A stretch of 5,398 nt of DNA. Origin: Holtiella sp036655075 (GTDB lineage Bacteria; Bacillota; Clostridia; Lachnospirales; Cellulosilyticaceae). Below are positions 1-5,398 of this stretch, piece by piece. The translations under genes were made by a program, and so were the position numbers. The notes beneath the pieces are model-generated. The model saw nothing but the letters and a program-made list of their open reading frames with translations, had not been told where the DNA came from and did no database searches. The stretch covers positions 1 through 5,398 of the forward strand of contig NZ_JAVVQU010000084.1 in assembly GCF_036655075.1 (NCBI RefSeq). Reading direction: 5' to 3'. The stretch's first letter is position 1; every line of letters begins with the position of its first letter.

Positions 1-512
1 ATTAACACACCCCATACAGCAAATCGTACACCTATTGCTGCACCTACTGCGAGCATCAACATGGTTTCACTTTCCTTTGCTCCAAATTTCAAGATAAGTG
101 GATATAAGATGGCTATAGTATTAATGGTAATCGATAAGCCAAAGCTATATCCATCCAATAACATTACAGCATTCATTTCACTTCCACTTATCTCTAAAAT
201 AAGGAGGGTAGGTAAACTAAAGCTTATTCCTAGAAGAACTAATAGCATAAATGAAACATACTTAGCTGTTACGATATCGCGTCTTTTAACAGGAAGGGTA
301 ATCTCCATCTTGTTCCATTTAGAAGCTTCATCTACATGCATCGTAGTTGCTATATTGCCCATTATCACAAAGATTTGTGCGGCAATCACCATACTGATGA
401 GCTTAGGTTCTTTTAGACCAACCGAAACAATAGCTAAAAGGAGAGAAATCACGAATGATATTTTAATGTTATTTTGCATGGCATAAAAGTTATTTAACAC
501 AAGCCCCTTCAT
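1..512 (-). CDS. ABC-2 type transporter permease, partial (3' end beyond the left edge)
   Basis: Translating the minus strand from the ATG at 512 gives 170 residues with no stop before the window edge. The C-terminus is missing; relatives are usually a little over 200 residues. Hydrophobic stretches lie at about residues 17-32, 38-55, 86-106, 119-142 and 150-168, as expected of a polytopic membrane protein. Residues 60-84 (VDEASKWNKMEITLPVKRRD and following IVTAKY) match the loop typical of the small ABC-2 permeases of the ABC2_membrane_5 type: an acidic/Trp segment, then LPV-(K/R)-R, then a K-Y motif. It is the last visible gene of the GntR/ATPase/permease operon. The ATPase stop lies one base upstream of its ATG, and an AGGGGG ribosome binding site sits inside the end of the ATPase gene. 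It should form the membrane channel paired with that ATPase. The transported substrate cannot be told from the sequence. Confidence 0.88.
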   Translation of the reverse strand, partial: MKGLVLNNFYAMQNNIKISFVISLLLAIVSVGLKEPKLISMVIAAQIFVIMGNIATTMHVDEASKWNKMEITLPVKRRDIVTAKYVSFMLLVLLGISFSLPTLLILEISGSEMNAVMLLDGYSFGLSITINTIAILYPLILKFGAKESETMLMLAVGAAIGVRFAVWGVL

Positions 513-513
513 A

Positions 514-1377
514 TTATCTTACCCCCTTAATAAGTAACAACATAATTTCCTCAATGGATGTGTTGTCTACAACTATGTTCCCGTACTTTTGCTTGAAGGC
601 CTTCTTGTCTTTCACTAAGACATCTATTTGATACTCTTTTTTTCTATAGGCAAGCCTGTCCGCTTCATCAATCATTTTGAATTGTTCACGTTTACATCTT
701 GCAACGCCATATTCATAAATGAGGGTATCTTTTTTCTCTGTCAATATGGTTTGGCCTTGATGTATAAAGGTGATATAATCTGCAATTTTCTCTAAGTCAC
801 TTGTAATATGAGAAGAAATCAATATGGAATGATTTTCATCTTCTACAAATCCTAAGAAAACATTGAGAATCTCTTCTCGCACAATAGGGTCTAACCCGGA
901 AGTAGCCTCATCTAATATGAGTAATTTAGGCTTATGGGCTAATGCTGTTGCAATAGCCAGTTTCATGGTCATCCCTCTTGAAAATTCCTTCACCCGCTTA
1001 TGTAATGGCACGTTCCATTCCTTTGTGATTTTCAAGAATAAAGCCTGATCCCATCTTTTATAGATGCCTTTCATAACTTTTGCAAGTTGGTTCGGTGTCA
1101 GTGACTCAGGAAAGTTAGCCCCATCAAAGACAACACCAATATCTTCTCGTAAGTTATAGTCTGCATCTCCCATTTCTTGACCAAATAGTTTTATGGTGCC
1201 TCCATCTTTTGTGACTGTGTTCAAGATAGAACTTATGGTTGTTGTTTTTCCAGCACCATTTTCTCCTACAAATCCCATAATAGTTCCACTAGGAATGGCA
1301 AAGGAAACATCCTCTAAGCGAAAATCAGAGTTTGGATAGGCCTTTGTTAAGTTCTCAACTTCTAAACTATACTTCAT
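514..1377 (-). CDS. ABC transporter ATP-binding protein (YtrB-like, ABC-2 exporter type)
   Basis: This 287-residue protein is a complete ABC nucleotide-binding subunit that should power the adjacent ABC-2 permease at the cytoplasmic membrane face. Visible motifs in order are Walker A GENGAGKT (38-45), Walker B LLILDE (152-157), the D-loop GLDP (161-164) and the H-loop His190 in ISSH. The signature is SRGM at 133-136 instead of SGGQ, and the Q-loop position carries Asp85 (GVVFDG) rather than Gln. I recall both departures as common in the ATPases of GntR-linked ABC-2 systems, so they need not mean loss of activity. Residues from about 220 form a C-terminal extension of unknown role. The ATG overlaps the regulator's stop by one base (TAATG), with GGAGG 10 bases upstream, which suggests translational coupling. 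The substrate is unknown; efflux, or protection against a cell-envelope compound, is inferred from the operon type. Confidence 0.95.
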   Translation of the reverse strand: MKYSLEVENLTKAYPNSDFRLEDVSFAIPSGTIMGFVGENGAGKTTTISSILNTVTKDGGTIKLFGQEMGDADYNLREDIGVVFDGANFPESLTPNQLAKVMKGIYKRWDQALFLKITKEWNVPLHKRVKEFSRGMTMKLAIATALAHKPKLLILDEATSGLDPIVREEILNVFLGFVEDENHSILISSHITSDLEKIADYITFIHQGQTILTEKKDTLIYEYGVARCKREQFKMIDEADRLAYRKKEYQIDVLVKDKKAFKQKYGNIVVDNTSIEEIMLLLIKGVR

Positions 1378-1757
1378 TATGACTCTTCCTCCGTATAAAA
1401 TATTGCTAATAAATCTTGTAGTTTCTCTAATTTAATCCCATTCATACGTGCTATATCTGTAGCAAGCATCAAATGCTCCTCAATTTTTTTCTGTTGTTCT
1501 TCAAGAATAAAATCTTTGTTTTGAGCAGCTACAAAGCTCCCACGTCCAACTGTCGTTTCTATAAATCCATCTCGTTGCAGATCTTCATAAGCCTTCTGAA
1601 CGGTAATCACACTCACATGCAAAGACTTAGCAAGTCCACGCATAGAAGGGATGGCGTCCCCTGTTTTTAGCTCCCCATTCATAATCATTGCTTTGACCTG
1701 AGATGTTATTTGCTCATAAATAGGCTTAGCCGTATTACTACTAATTATTATTTCCAC
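1377..1757 (-). CDS. GntR-family transcriptional regulator, YtrA subfamily
   Basis: This is a 126-residue DNA-binding repressor. Residues 11-76 form the GntR winged helix-turn-helix: PIYEQI at 12-17, SMRGLAKSL at 38-46, then VSVITVQKAYEDLQRDGF and the wing TTVGRGSFV at 68-76. The rest is a short helical tail of about 50 residues with no FadR, HutC or aminotransferase effector domain. That short form is the hallmark of the YtrA subfamily, which is normally encoded beside ABC transporters, as here. The start is GTG at 1757. An in-frame TGA lies two codons upstream, so no earlier start is possible, and GGAGG (1773-1769) is 11 bases away. A large inverted repeat overlapping its promoter has the half-sites expected for a YtrA-type protein, so negative autoregulation of the whole operon is likely. 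The inducer is unknown; in B. subtilis YtrA responds to certain cell-wall antibiotics. Confidence 0.95.
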   Translation of the reverse strand: MEIIISSNTAKPIYEQITSQVKAMIMNGELKTGDAIPSMRGLAKSLHVSVITVQKAYEDLQRDGFIETTVGRGSFVAAQNKDFILEEQQKKIEEHLMLATDIARMNGIKLEKLQDLLAIFYTEEES

Positions 1758-1768
1758 AAATCATATTT

Positions 1769-1773
1769 CCTCC
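1769..1773 (-). promoter_or_regulatory. Ribosome binding site of the GntR gene, with two competing starts
   Basis: GGAGG reads on the minus strand 11 bases before the GTG start of the regulator at 1757. The same site lies only 4 bases before an ATG at 1764 that is in another frame and opens a 7-codon reading frame ending in TAG at 1741. The GTG of the regulator lies inside that short frame. The GTG is chosen because it opens the full winged helix-turn-helix protein and an in-frame stop precludes anything longer. Confidence 0.6.
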
Positions 1774-1774
1774 G

Positions 1775-1821
1775 CTTTGATATATAGTGTACTTGTACAA
1801 TAAGTACACTATATATCAAAG
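1775..1821. promoter_or_regulatory. YtrA-type operator: perfect 20-bp inverted repeat
   Basis: Two perfectly complementary 20-base arms (1775-1794 and 1802-1821) flank a 7-base centre, GTACAAT. Inside the arms lie AGTGTA at 1786-1791 and TACACT at 1805-1810, exactly 13 bases apart. I recall AGTGTA-N13-TACACT as the operator described for B. subtilis YtrA. The repeat overlaps the predicted -10 element of the GntR operon and ends just upstream of the ribosome binding site. Predicted transcription begins near its centre, so the mRNA would carry only one arm. That argues for a DNA operator rather than an RNA hairpin or terminator. Confidence 0.88.
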
Positions 1822-1837
1822 TAGAGATAGTTGTCAA
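1808..1837 (-). promoter_or_regulatory. Promoter of the GntR-ABC operon
   Basis: On the minus strand a consensus -35 TTGACA (1837-1832) is followed either by TATAGT (1813-1808, 18-base spacer) or by TATATA (1815-1810, 16-base spacer). Both -10 candidates lie within the outer half of the inverted repeat, so a bound repressor would block RNA polymerase directly. Transcription would start near 1801-1803, giving a leader of about 45 bases. Confidence 0.75.
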
Positions 1838-1840
1838 CAT

Positions 1841-1883
1841 AAAGAAGGCAGAGACTTCATTTTACGAAATCTCTGCCTTCTTT
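1841..1883 (-). terminator. Intrinsic terminator after the acetyltransferase gene, possibly bidirectional
   Basis: A 14-bp perfect stem (1841-1854 with 1870-1883, arms AAAGAAGGCAGAGA and TCTCTGCCTTCTTT) encloses a 15-base loop that can add three more pairs after a mismatch. The T-rich end of each arm serves as the U-tract, so it could work in either direction. It lies about 60 bases past the acetyltransferase stop and only 3 bases before the -35 box of the GntR operon, insulating the two units. Confidence 0.75.
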
Positions 1884-1945
1884 AATCTACACTTATGATA
1901 GAAATCCATATTCCAATTTAATACATTTCAGTAAGTCAAAAATAT

Positions 1946-2572
1946 TTATTCTCCAAAAAGTTCAGGATGAGCTGCAAGACGATCAGCCTCTGTAATGGCA
2001 CGAACCACTCGGCACGGATTTCCGAATGCAAGACTATGAGCCGGGATATCTCGTGTTACGACAGATCCAGCTCCGATAACGCAACCTTCTCCGATTGTCA
2101 CCCCTGCGCAAATAGTTACATCTCCCCCAATCCAACAATTATCACCAATTACTATTGGCGCACCATATTCCATATCTGTAACTTTTCCAGTTTTTTTATT
2201 CAAATATGGATTGCGGTCCTGATAGCAAAGTGGATGTTTAGGCGTTAACAAAGAAACATTAGGCCCGATAAAAACACATGCTCCAATTGTGACCTTGCAA
2301 ATATCCAGCACTGTCAGGTTAAAGTTAGCATAACTGTCTTTTCCTATAACTGTATTGGTTCCGAAGTCAAAATAAATAGGTCCTTGCAAATAGACACCCT
2401 CTGCGCAGTTAGGAAGCAACTCCTCCAGAATCTCTTGACGTTTTTCAGTTTCTGTTTCAAATGTATCATTGTACATCTTGCAAAGCTGATGTGCTCTTGC
2501 ACGTTCTTCTGGCAACCCCTCCGTAAAAGGGTCGTATATCTTACCATTTAACATTTTCTCTCGTTCAGTCAT
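1946..2572 (-). CDS. Sugar O-acetyltransferase (maltose/galactoside acetyltransferase family)
   Basis: This 208-residue cytoplasmic enzyme of the left-handed beta-helix (hexapeptide repeat) family transfers acetyl from acetyl-CoA to a sugar hydroxyl. The N-terminal segment (MTEREKMLNGKIYDPF, then a helix to about residue 52) is the Mac domain that precedes the fold in Maa, LacA and NodL. Hexapeptide turns follow from about residue 60: VIGKDS, TIGACVFIGPN, VIGDNCWIGGDVTICAGVTIGEGCVIGAGSVV. His113 in TPKHPL is the expected catalytic histidine. Between HPL and the next coil there is an insert of about 14 residues (NPYLNKKTGKVTDM) compared with classical Maa, which I recall from clostridial paralogues. 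The C-terminus GNPCRVVRAIT is typical. The ATG has AAAGGAG 6 bases upstream. It stands alone with its own promoter and terminator. The natural acceptor is unknown; in this family it is often a detoxification or cell-envelope sugar. Confidence 0.94.
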   Translation of the reverse strand: MTEREKMLNGKIYDPFTEGLPEERARAHQLCKMYNDTFETETEKRQEILEELLPNCAEGVYLQGPIYFDFGTNTVIGKDSYANFNLTVLDICKVTIGACVFIGPNVSLLTPKHPLCYQDRNPYLNKKTGKVTDMEYGAPIVIGDNCWIGGDVTICAGVTIGEGCVIGAGSVVTRDIPAHSLAFGNPCRVVRAITEADRLAAHPELFGE

Positions 2573-2617
2573 CTTTTTCTCCTTTACATTATATAAAATG
2601 AGCTTTAATTTAAACTT

Positions 2618-2646
2618 ACTATAGCAGAATAAATACTCTCAAACAA
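2618..2646 (-). promoter_or_regulatory. Probable promoter of the acetyltransferase gene
   Basis: On the minus strand TTGTTT (2646-2641) and TATAGT (2623-2618) are separated by 17 bases, about 45 bases before the start codon. The match is good but not perfect at -35. No convincing terminator precedes it, so readthrough from the 197-residue gene is also possible. Confidence 0.5.
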
Positions 2647-2695
2647 TATAATAATTCTCTTATACAGGCGGCTAAGATTTTCTTAAAAGATAATT

Positions 2696-3289
2696 TTATT
2701 TATAAGAAAAACTAGGAAATTCCACCTTTAATAACTGTAAATTACTTACCCAATCTGCATAAAAGAGCTGCTGCATAGGCCTATTCATTACCTTTCTTTG
2801 GTTCAACTCATCCCATTCCGTATATCCCCATTCAAATCCCGCTATAAAAGATACCGTGTTTTGTGTGATATGGGTAGGCATTTCAACAAGATAGGTATAT
2901 GCCGTCCACACCAATTTATAATAAGATCCTAAGTTATTACAGGGTGCATCATATAACTCGGCAGGATATCCATAAGCAAAGAAGGGTGAGTTATATTCAC
3001 TCGCTCCATCAATAAAAAATTTGGTATCTATAGGTGATGTATCCTTTTCCGATTCAAAATACTCACACTTAAGTATTTGAATCCATCCGCAATATCTACG
3101 ATACCCAGTAGCTTCAAAATCTGTGATATATGCATGAAGCGTTGGATATCCAATACACGTATTTACATCAAAACCTAAATGTTGAAGCATATCAAATCCA
3201 GATTCAGTTACATCCTTATTAGGGGAATACTCCACATTAATAACACCCTTTTTATCATTTAAATTAAAGTCTATTTTCCAAGATTCCAT
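2696..3289 (-). CDS. Hypothetical protein of 197 residues, family not recognised
   Basis: I cannot assign this protein to a named family. It begins at ATG 3289 with GGGGG 7 bases upstream. It has no signal peptide or membrane segment, so it is probably cytoplasmic. It is rich in aromatics: Trp at 4, 69, 128, 154, 159 and 180, and many Tyr and Phe. It has four Cys (45, 67, 75, 117). The most motif-like part is residues 107-137, running through GYPAELYDAPCNNLG and YKLVWTAYTYL, followed by an F-x-W-G-Y segment at 152-156 and a C-terminal LLKVEFPSF. Similar patterns (DAPCNNLG, LVWTA, GFxWGY, FP) come to mind from conserved hypothetical proteins of Bacillota and Actinomycetota, so it is probably a real conserved family. 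It follows the lipoprotein gene by 40 bases and is most likely co-transcribed with it. Function unknown. Confidence 0.85.
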   Translation of the reverse strand: MESWKIDFNLNDKKGVINVEYSPNKDVTESGFDMLQHLGFDVNTCIGYPTLHAYITDFEATGYRRYCGWIQILKCEYFESEKDTSPIDTKFFIDGASEYNSPFFAYGYPAELYDAPCNNLGSYYKLVWTAYTYLVEMPTHITQNTVSFIAGFEWGYTEWDELNQRKVMNRPMQQLFYADWVSNLQLLKVEFPSFSYK

Positions 3290-3329
3290 CTTAATACCCC
3301 CTGGTAGTTTTTAGTTTAGGATTGTCCCT

Positions 3330-3881
3330 TTACTGCTTGCTAGTTGTGAACACATAACTTGCTTGACCATGAAAACCATTGACCTCTAAATTTTCTGCAC
3401 TCCATATTGCAATCATTTCATATACCCTATCTGGCTTTAACTCGACTATTGATACCTGCTCATATGTTGCAGAGGAAAGCAGTGTAGCTTCGATGTTTCC
3501 TATATCCGTACTATCCCATTCGTTGATTATCATTTTGTCTGGTGCAACAACACACGAAACGGTATAGGGGACATAATCTATGTTGTTATACTCAGGCAAT
3601 TTCAATACTTCTTCTTTAATCCTAGCATCATCTAACGGGTGCGAGCCACAGGCAATTAAACTTACCACTTCTGCTTTGTCTAGATAATTCCAAGTATAAT
3701 TGCCAGATTGAACCCTAAACTCATTTACTACACTGGCAAGGCTATCTGATAAATAAAGTTCTGGAGCAGTGGTTAATAAATGTGCCTCCTTGACTCTACT
3801 TGTATTGGCTCTTATCATGTCACAACCAGCAAGCATCAACAGCCCCACTCCTATTAAAAAAACAATCAATCTTTTTTTCAT
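3330..3881 (-). CDS. Predicted lipoprotein of unknown function
   Basis: This 183-residue protein begins MKKRLIVFLIGVGLLMLAGC: a basic start, a hydrophobic core and a lipobox L17-A18-G19-C20. It should be exported, lipid-modified on Cys20 and anchored on the outer face of the membrane. The mature part is about 164 residues with two further Cys (78, 110) and no membrane segment. The last ~75 residues (EWDSTDIGN, then LKPDRVYEMIAIWSAENL, then GQASYVFTT) remind me of a small beta-rich domain at the C-terminus of some clostridial BlaR1/M56-type membrane proteins; this is recollection, not a search. The start taken is ATG 3881, with GGGAG 6 bases upstream. A GTG directly before it (3884) would add one residue. 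It is the first gene of a likely two-gene unit with the 197-residue protein. A sensing or envelope role is possible but unproven. Confidence 0.87.
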   Translation of the reverse strand: MKKRLIVFLIGVGLLMLAGCDMIRANTSRVKEAHLLTTAPELYLSDSLASVVNEFRVQSGNYTWNYLDKAEVVSLIACGSHPLDDARIKEEVLKLPEYNNIDYVPYTVSCVVAPDKMIINEWDSTDIGNIEATLLSSATYEQVSIVELKPDRVYEMIAIWSAENLEVNGFHGQASYVFTTSKQ

Positions 3882-3923
3882 CACATTCTCCCTTCCTTTA
3901 AATTTAAAGATAGCTTTATTTAT

Positions 3924-3952
3924 AAAAAAAGTGACTTCTTATATCTCACTTT
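3924..3952 (-). promoter_or_regulatory. Leader hairpin with T-run before the lipoprotein gene (possible attenuator)
   Basis: On the minus strand a 7-bp stem (AAAGTGA at 3952-3946 with TCACTTT at 3934-3928) and an 11-base loop run into seven consecutive T (3930-3924). It lies in the predicted untranslated leader, between the promoter and the ribosome binding site. The layout resembles a weak intrinsic terminator, but only two of the seven pairs are G-C, so it may be chance in AT-rich DNA. Confidence 0.3.
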
Positions 3953-3988
3953 ATTTTGTCAGAAGATTTTTACATATTATTTTACTAC

Positions 3989-4017
3989 AGTATAACAATG
4001 TACATAATCTTTTTCAA
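3989..4017 (-). promoter_or_regulatory. Promoter of the lipoprotein operon
   Basis: On the minus strand TTGAAA (4017-4012) and TATACT (3994-3989) are separated by exactly 17 bases, a near-consensus sigma-A-type promoter. Transcription would start near 3982, leaving a leader of about 100 bases before the lipoprotein start codon, long enough to hold the hairpin at 3924-3952. Confidence 0.65.
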
Positions 4018-4160
4018 CTTGCCTGTTAAATTATTCTGATTAAGGAATGCACATCAAGTCGTATCATTTCATCCGTCATTTATATAGAGGGGATGCCTTG
4101 TGATATATACTTACCTTATTTTTATAAACTCAGTTTAGTAGGATTATTCTACTATTCTAG

Positions 4161-4192
4161 TTGTTTGTAGTTTCTTTCAGCATGAGTATAAT
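4161..4192 (+). promoter_or_regulatory. Probable promoter of the XRE regulator gene
   Basis: A perfect -10 TATAAT lies at 4187-4192. The -35 is less clear: TTTGTA (4164-4169) has a 17-base spacer and TTGTAG (4165-4170) a 16-base spacer, while the better-looking TTGTTT at 4161 would need 20. The predicted start is near 4199, about 35 bases before the ATG. Confidence 0.5.
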
Positions 4193-4200
4193 AATACTTA

Positions 4201-4210
4201 GAAGCGCTTC
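4201..4210. promoter_or_regulatory. Palindrome GAAGCGCTTC at the XRE transcription start (candidate operator)
   Basis: This 10-bp perfect palindrome is GC-richer than its surroundings and lies about two bases after the predicted transcription start and 23 bases before the start codon. XRE-type regulators often bind short dyads at their own promoters, so it is a plausible autoregulatory site. No second copy was noticed at the divergent lipoprotein promoter. Confidence 0.4.
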
Positions 4211-4233
4211 AATATATTATTTCGGGGGTAAAC

Positions 4234-5340
4234 ATGACTATTTATTTTAGTGAAGTTTTTAAGAAACTGCGTAAAGAAAAGGATTTAACTCAAGAACAAA
4301 TAGCAGATATTTTGTGTGTCTCTCCACAAGCGGTAAGTCGTTGGGAATGTGATACAACCTATCCTGACATTAGCCTTTTGCCAACTATTGCAGAATTTTT
4401 CAACGTCACTGTTGATGAACTATTAGGCACTGGAAAATCTAAAATACAGAAAAAGATAGATAGCTATAATGAAGCCTTTAAGGATGCCATCAGCAAAGGT
4501 CTGGTCTATGATTGTATCGACCTTATGCGTGCTGCTGTGAAAGAATTCCCTAATCATTATGAGTTTTTAAATAAGCTTATGTATGCCCTTTTTGTATCGG
4601 GTGACCATACTGGAAATATCCTTGAATGGGAAAACAACATAAAAAAATATGATACTGAAATTATTGAAATTGGAGAACGCATACTTAGATACTGTACAGA
4701 CGATGCTATACGCCTTGAAGCAAAATCTCGCCTCGCTTTCCATTATTCTGATACAAATCGTAAAGATAAGGCACTTGAACTGATTAATACCCTGCCCTCT
4801 CAAGATAGTTGCCGTGAAGCGATACTGTATCGTGCTATTGAAGGTGCAGAACGAGAAGCCTACCTTCGTGAGCGTATAGAAGATGGCTTAGGCAAACTTT
4901 GGTTTGGCATCACAGCCTATTCTTATGCAAAAAAGATCGACCCTCAAACACAAATTAATTGGTTGACTAAGCAAGTAGACATTTTGAATATCATCTATGA
5001 AAACAAAGATTATGGGGATTGGTATTACAGACTTGCAACACTCTACGGAAAAGAACTTGCAAAATTATACCTTCAAGTTGATGATGTGGAAAACACCTTT
5101 TATGCACTTGAAAAATCCGTGCAATTTGCCATTGCATTTGAAAAAATGCCCCAAGTCTACGTCTATACCTCTCCGTTACTTCTAGGTCTGACTACAGATA
5201 AAAGTGACTGGGAAAAAGCTGATACACGTAATCTTTGTGGCATTATTCTTGAAGATGTTTTTACAAGCCGTGACTTCAATGTGTTACGTGACAACTTAAG
5301 ATTCCAACAATTAGAATCTACCCTAAAAGAACACATCTAA
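4234..5340 (+). CDS. XRE-family helix-turn-helix regulator with TPR-like C-terminal region
   Basis: This 368-residue protein has an N-terminal Cro/C1-type DNA-binding domain. Residues 5-64 hold the five-helix fold, with LTQEQIADIL (18-27) and the recognition segment VSPQAVSRWE (29-38), followed by YPDISLLPTIAEFFNVTVDELLG (43-65), a very typical bacterial XRE ending. From about residue 70 the protein is mostly helical and soluble, with aromatic/Leu/Ala spacing like TPR repeats. That architecture is common in clostridial regulators whose C-terminal region binds a ligand or a partner. There is no membrane segment or recognisable enzyme domain. The ATG at 4234 follows GGGGG with 5 bases between. 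It is transcribed away from the lipoprotein operon and is the only gene of its unit, closed by a hairpin at 5361. Its targets and signal are unknown; autoregulation and control of the divergent operon are inferences from position only. Confidence 0.92.
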   Translation: MTIYFSEVFKKLRKEKDLTQEQIADILCVSPQAVSRWECDTTYPDISLLPTIAEFFNVTVDELLGTGKSKIQKKIDSYNEAFKDAISKGLVYDCIDLMRAAVKEFPNHYEFLNKLMYALFVSGDHTGNILEWENNIKKYDTEIIEIGERILRYCTDDAIRLEAKSRLAFHYSDTNRKDKALELINTLPSQDSCREAILYRAIEGAEREAYLRERIEDGLGKLWFGITAYSYAKKIDPQTQINWLTKQVDILNIIYENKDYGDWYYRLATLYGKELAKLYLQVDDVENTFYALEKSVQFAIAFEKMPQVYVYTSPLLLGLTTDKSDWEKADTRNLCGIILEDVFTSRDFNVLRDNLRFQQLESTLKEHI

Positions 5341-5360
5341 TTGTTTGGAGAATATGACAA

Positions 5361-5389
5361 AAGCCTAGAGCATCTTATGTTCTAGGCTT
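5361..5389 (+). terminator. Hairpin terminator after the XRE gene, possibly bidirectional
   Basis: A 9-bp perfect stem, AAGCCTAGA (5361-5369) with TCTAGGCTT (5381-5389), continues inward through a G-U pair and three Watson-Crick pairs to a 3-base loop, 13 pairs in all. It lies 20 bases past the XRE stop. On the plus strand the tail is only TTAGTTGTG. On the minus strand the stem ends in CTTTTG, so it may also end transcription arriving from a convergent gene beyond the right edge. Confidence 0.7.
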
Positions 5390-5398
5390 AGTTGTGTA

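Larger units (their letters stand above)
3882..4233. other. Divergent intergenic region between the lipoprotein and XRE genes
   Basis: About 350 AT-rich bases hold both divergent promoters, a leader hairpin on the lipoprotein side and a palindrome on the regulator side. A small imperfect dyad, TAGTAG-N7-CTACTA (4136-4154), lies just upstream of the regulator's -35 region. No convincing gene was seen in the central part (about 4018-4135). Confidence 0.6.

Noticed and set aside
61..486. Plus-strand open frame of 141 codons
   Set aside because: It lies opposite the ABC-2 permease gene. The minus-strand translation carries a recognisable family motif and a proper ribosome binding site, so this frame is a shadow.
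514..1377. ATPase seen as possibly inactive because of Asp at the Q-loop and an SRGM signature
   Set aside because: Walker A, Walker B, the D-loop and the H-loop His are intact, and these same departures are familiar in ATPases of GntR-linked ABC-2 systems.
1775..1821. Large inverted repeat read as an intrinsic terminator or mobile-element end
   Set aside because: There is no T-run after either arm, predicted transcription starts near its centre, and it contains operator half-sites with the spacing expected for the adjacent repressor.
2586..2695. Possible terminator after the 197-residue gene
   Set aside because: Only short A/T complementarities (TTTT with AAAA and similar) were found, with no G-C containing stem followed by a T-run.
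4093..4170. Plus-strand 25-codon hydrophobic reading frame preceded by GAGGGG
   Set aside because: The purine-rich stretch touches the ATG with no spacing, the composition is what random AT-rich DNA gives, and the frame runs into the promoter region of the XRE gene.

Overview
The window is low-GC, with AT-rich intergenic regions, strong GGAGG/GGGGG-type ribosome binding sites and sigma-A-like promoters. It looks like chromosomal DNA of a Gram-positive Bacillota, most likely a Clostridia/Lachnospirales-type anaerobe. No rRNA, tRNA, CRISPR array, insertion sequence or phage gene was seen. Six genes are complete and one runs off the left edge. All are on the minus strand except the last, an XRE-type regulator on the plus strand.

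Left block (1-1840, minus strand, transcribed leftward): a compact three-gene operon encoding a YtrA-type GntR repressor, an ABC ATPase and an ABC-2 permease cut by the window edge. The stop of the regulator and the start of the ATPase share one base, and only one base separates the ATPase stop from the permease start. A perfect 20-bp inverted repeat just upstream contains AGTGTA-N13-TACACT, the spacing I recall for the B. subtilis YtrA operator, and it covers the -10 region. The operon is therefore very likely self-repressed and induced by an unknown signal. Cell-wall stress is the precedent in B. subtilis.

Middle block (1841-2646): a single sugar O-acetyltransferase gene of the maltose/galactoside acetyltransferase family, with its own promoter and a strong hairpin terminator. 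It appears to be an independent unit.

Right-middle block (2696-4017): a two-gene unit read leftward from a good promoter. It encodes a small predicted lipoprotein followed, 40 bases on, by a cytoplasmic 197-residue protein that I cannot assign to a family. This is the least understood part of the window.

Right block (4018-5398): a roughly 350-base divergent intergenic region, then a 368-residue XRE-type regulator with an N-terminal helix-turn-helix and a long helical, TPR-like C-terminal region. A 10-bp palindrome lies next to its predicted transcription start, and a 13-bp hairpin follows the gene. Whether this regulator controls the divergent lipoprotein unit is an open inference.

Overall this is accessory-style regulatory and transport content, not an obvious new system. 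The best leads are the lipoprotein/197-residue pair and the clearly legible operator of the ABC operon.
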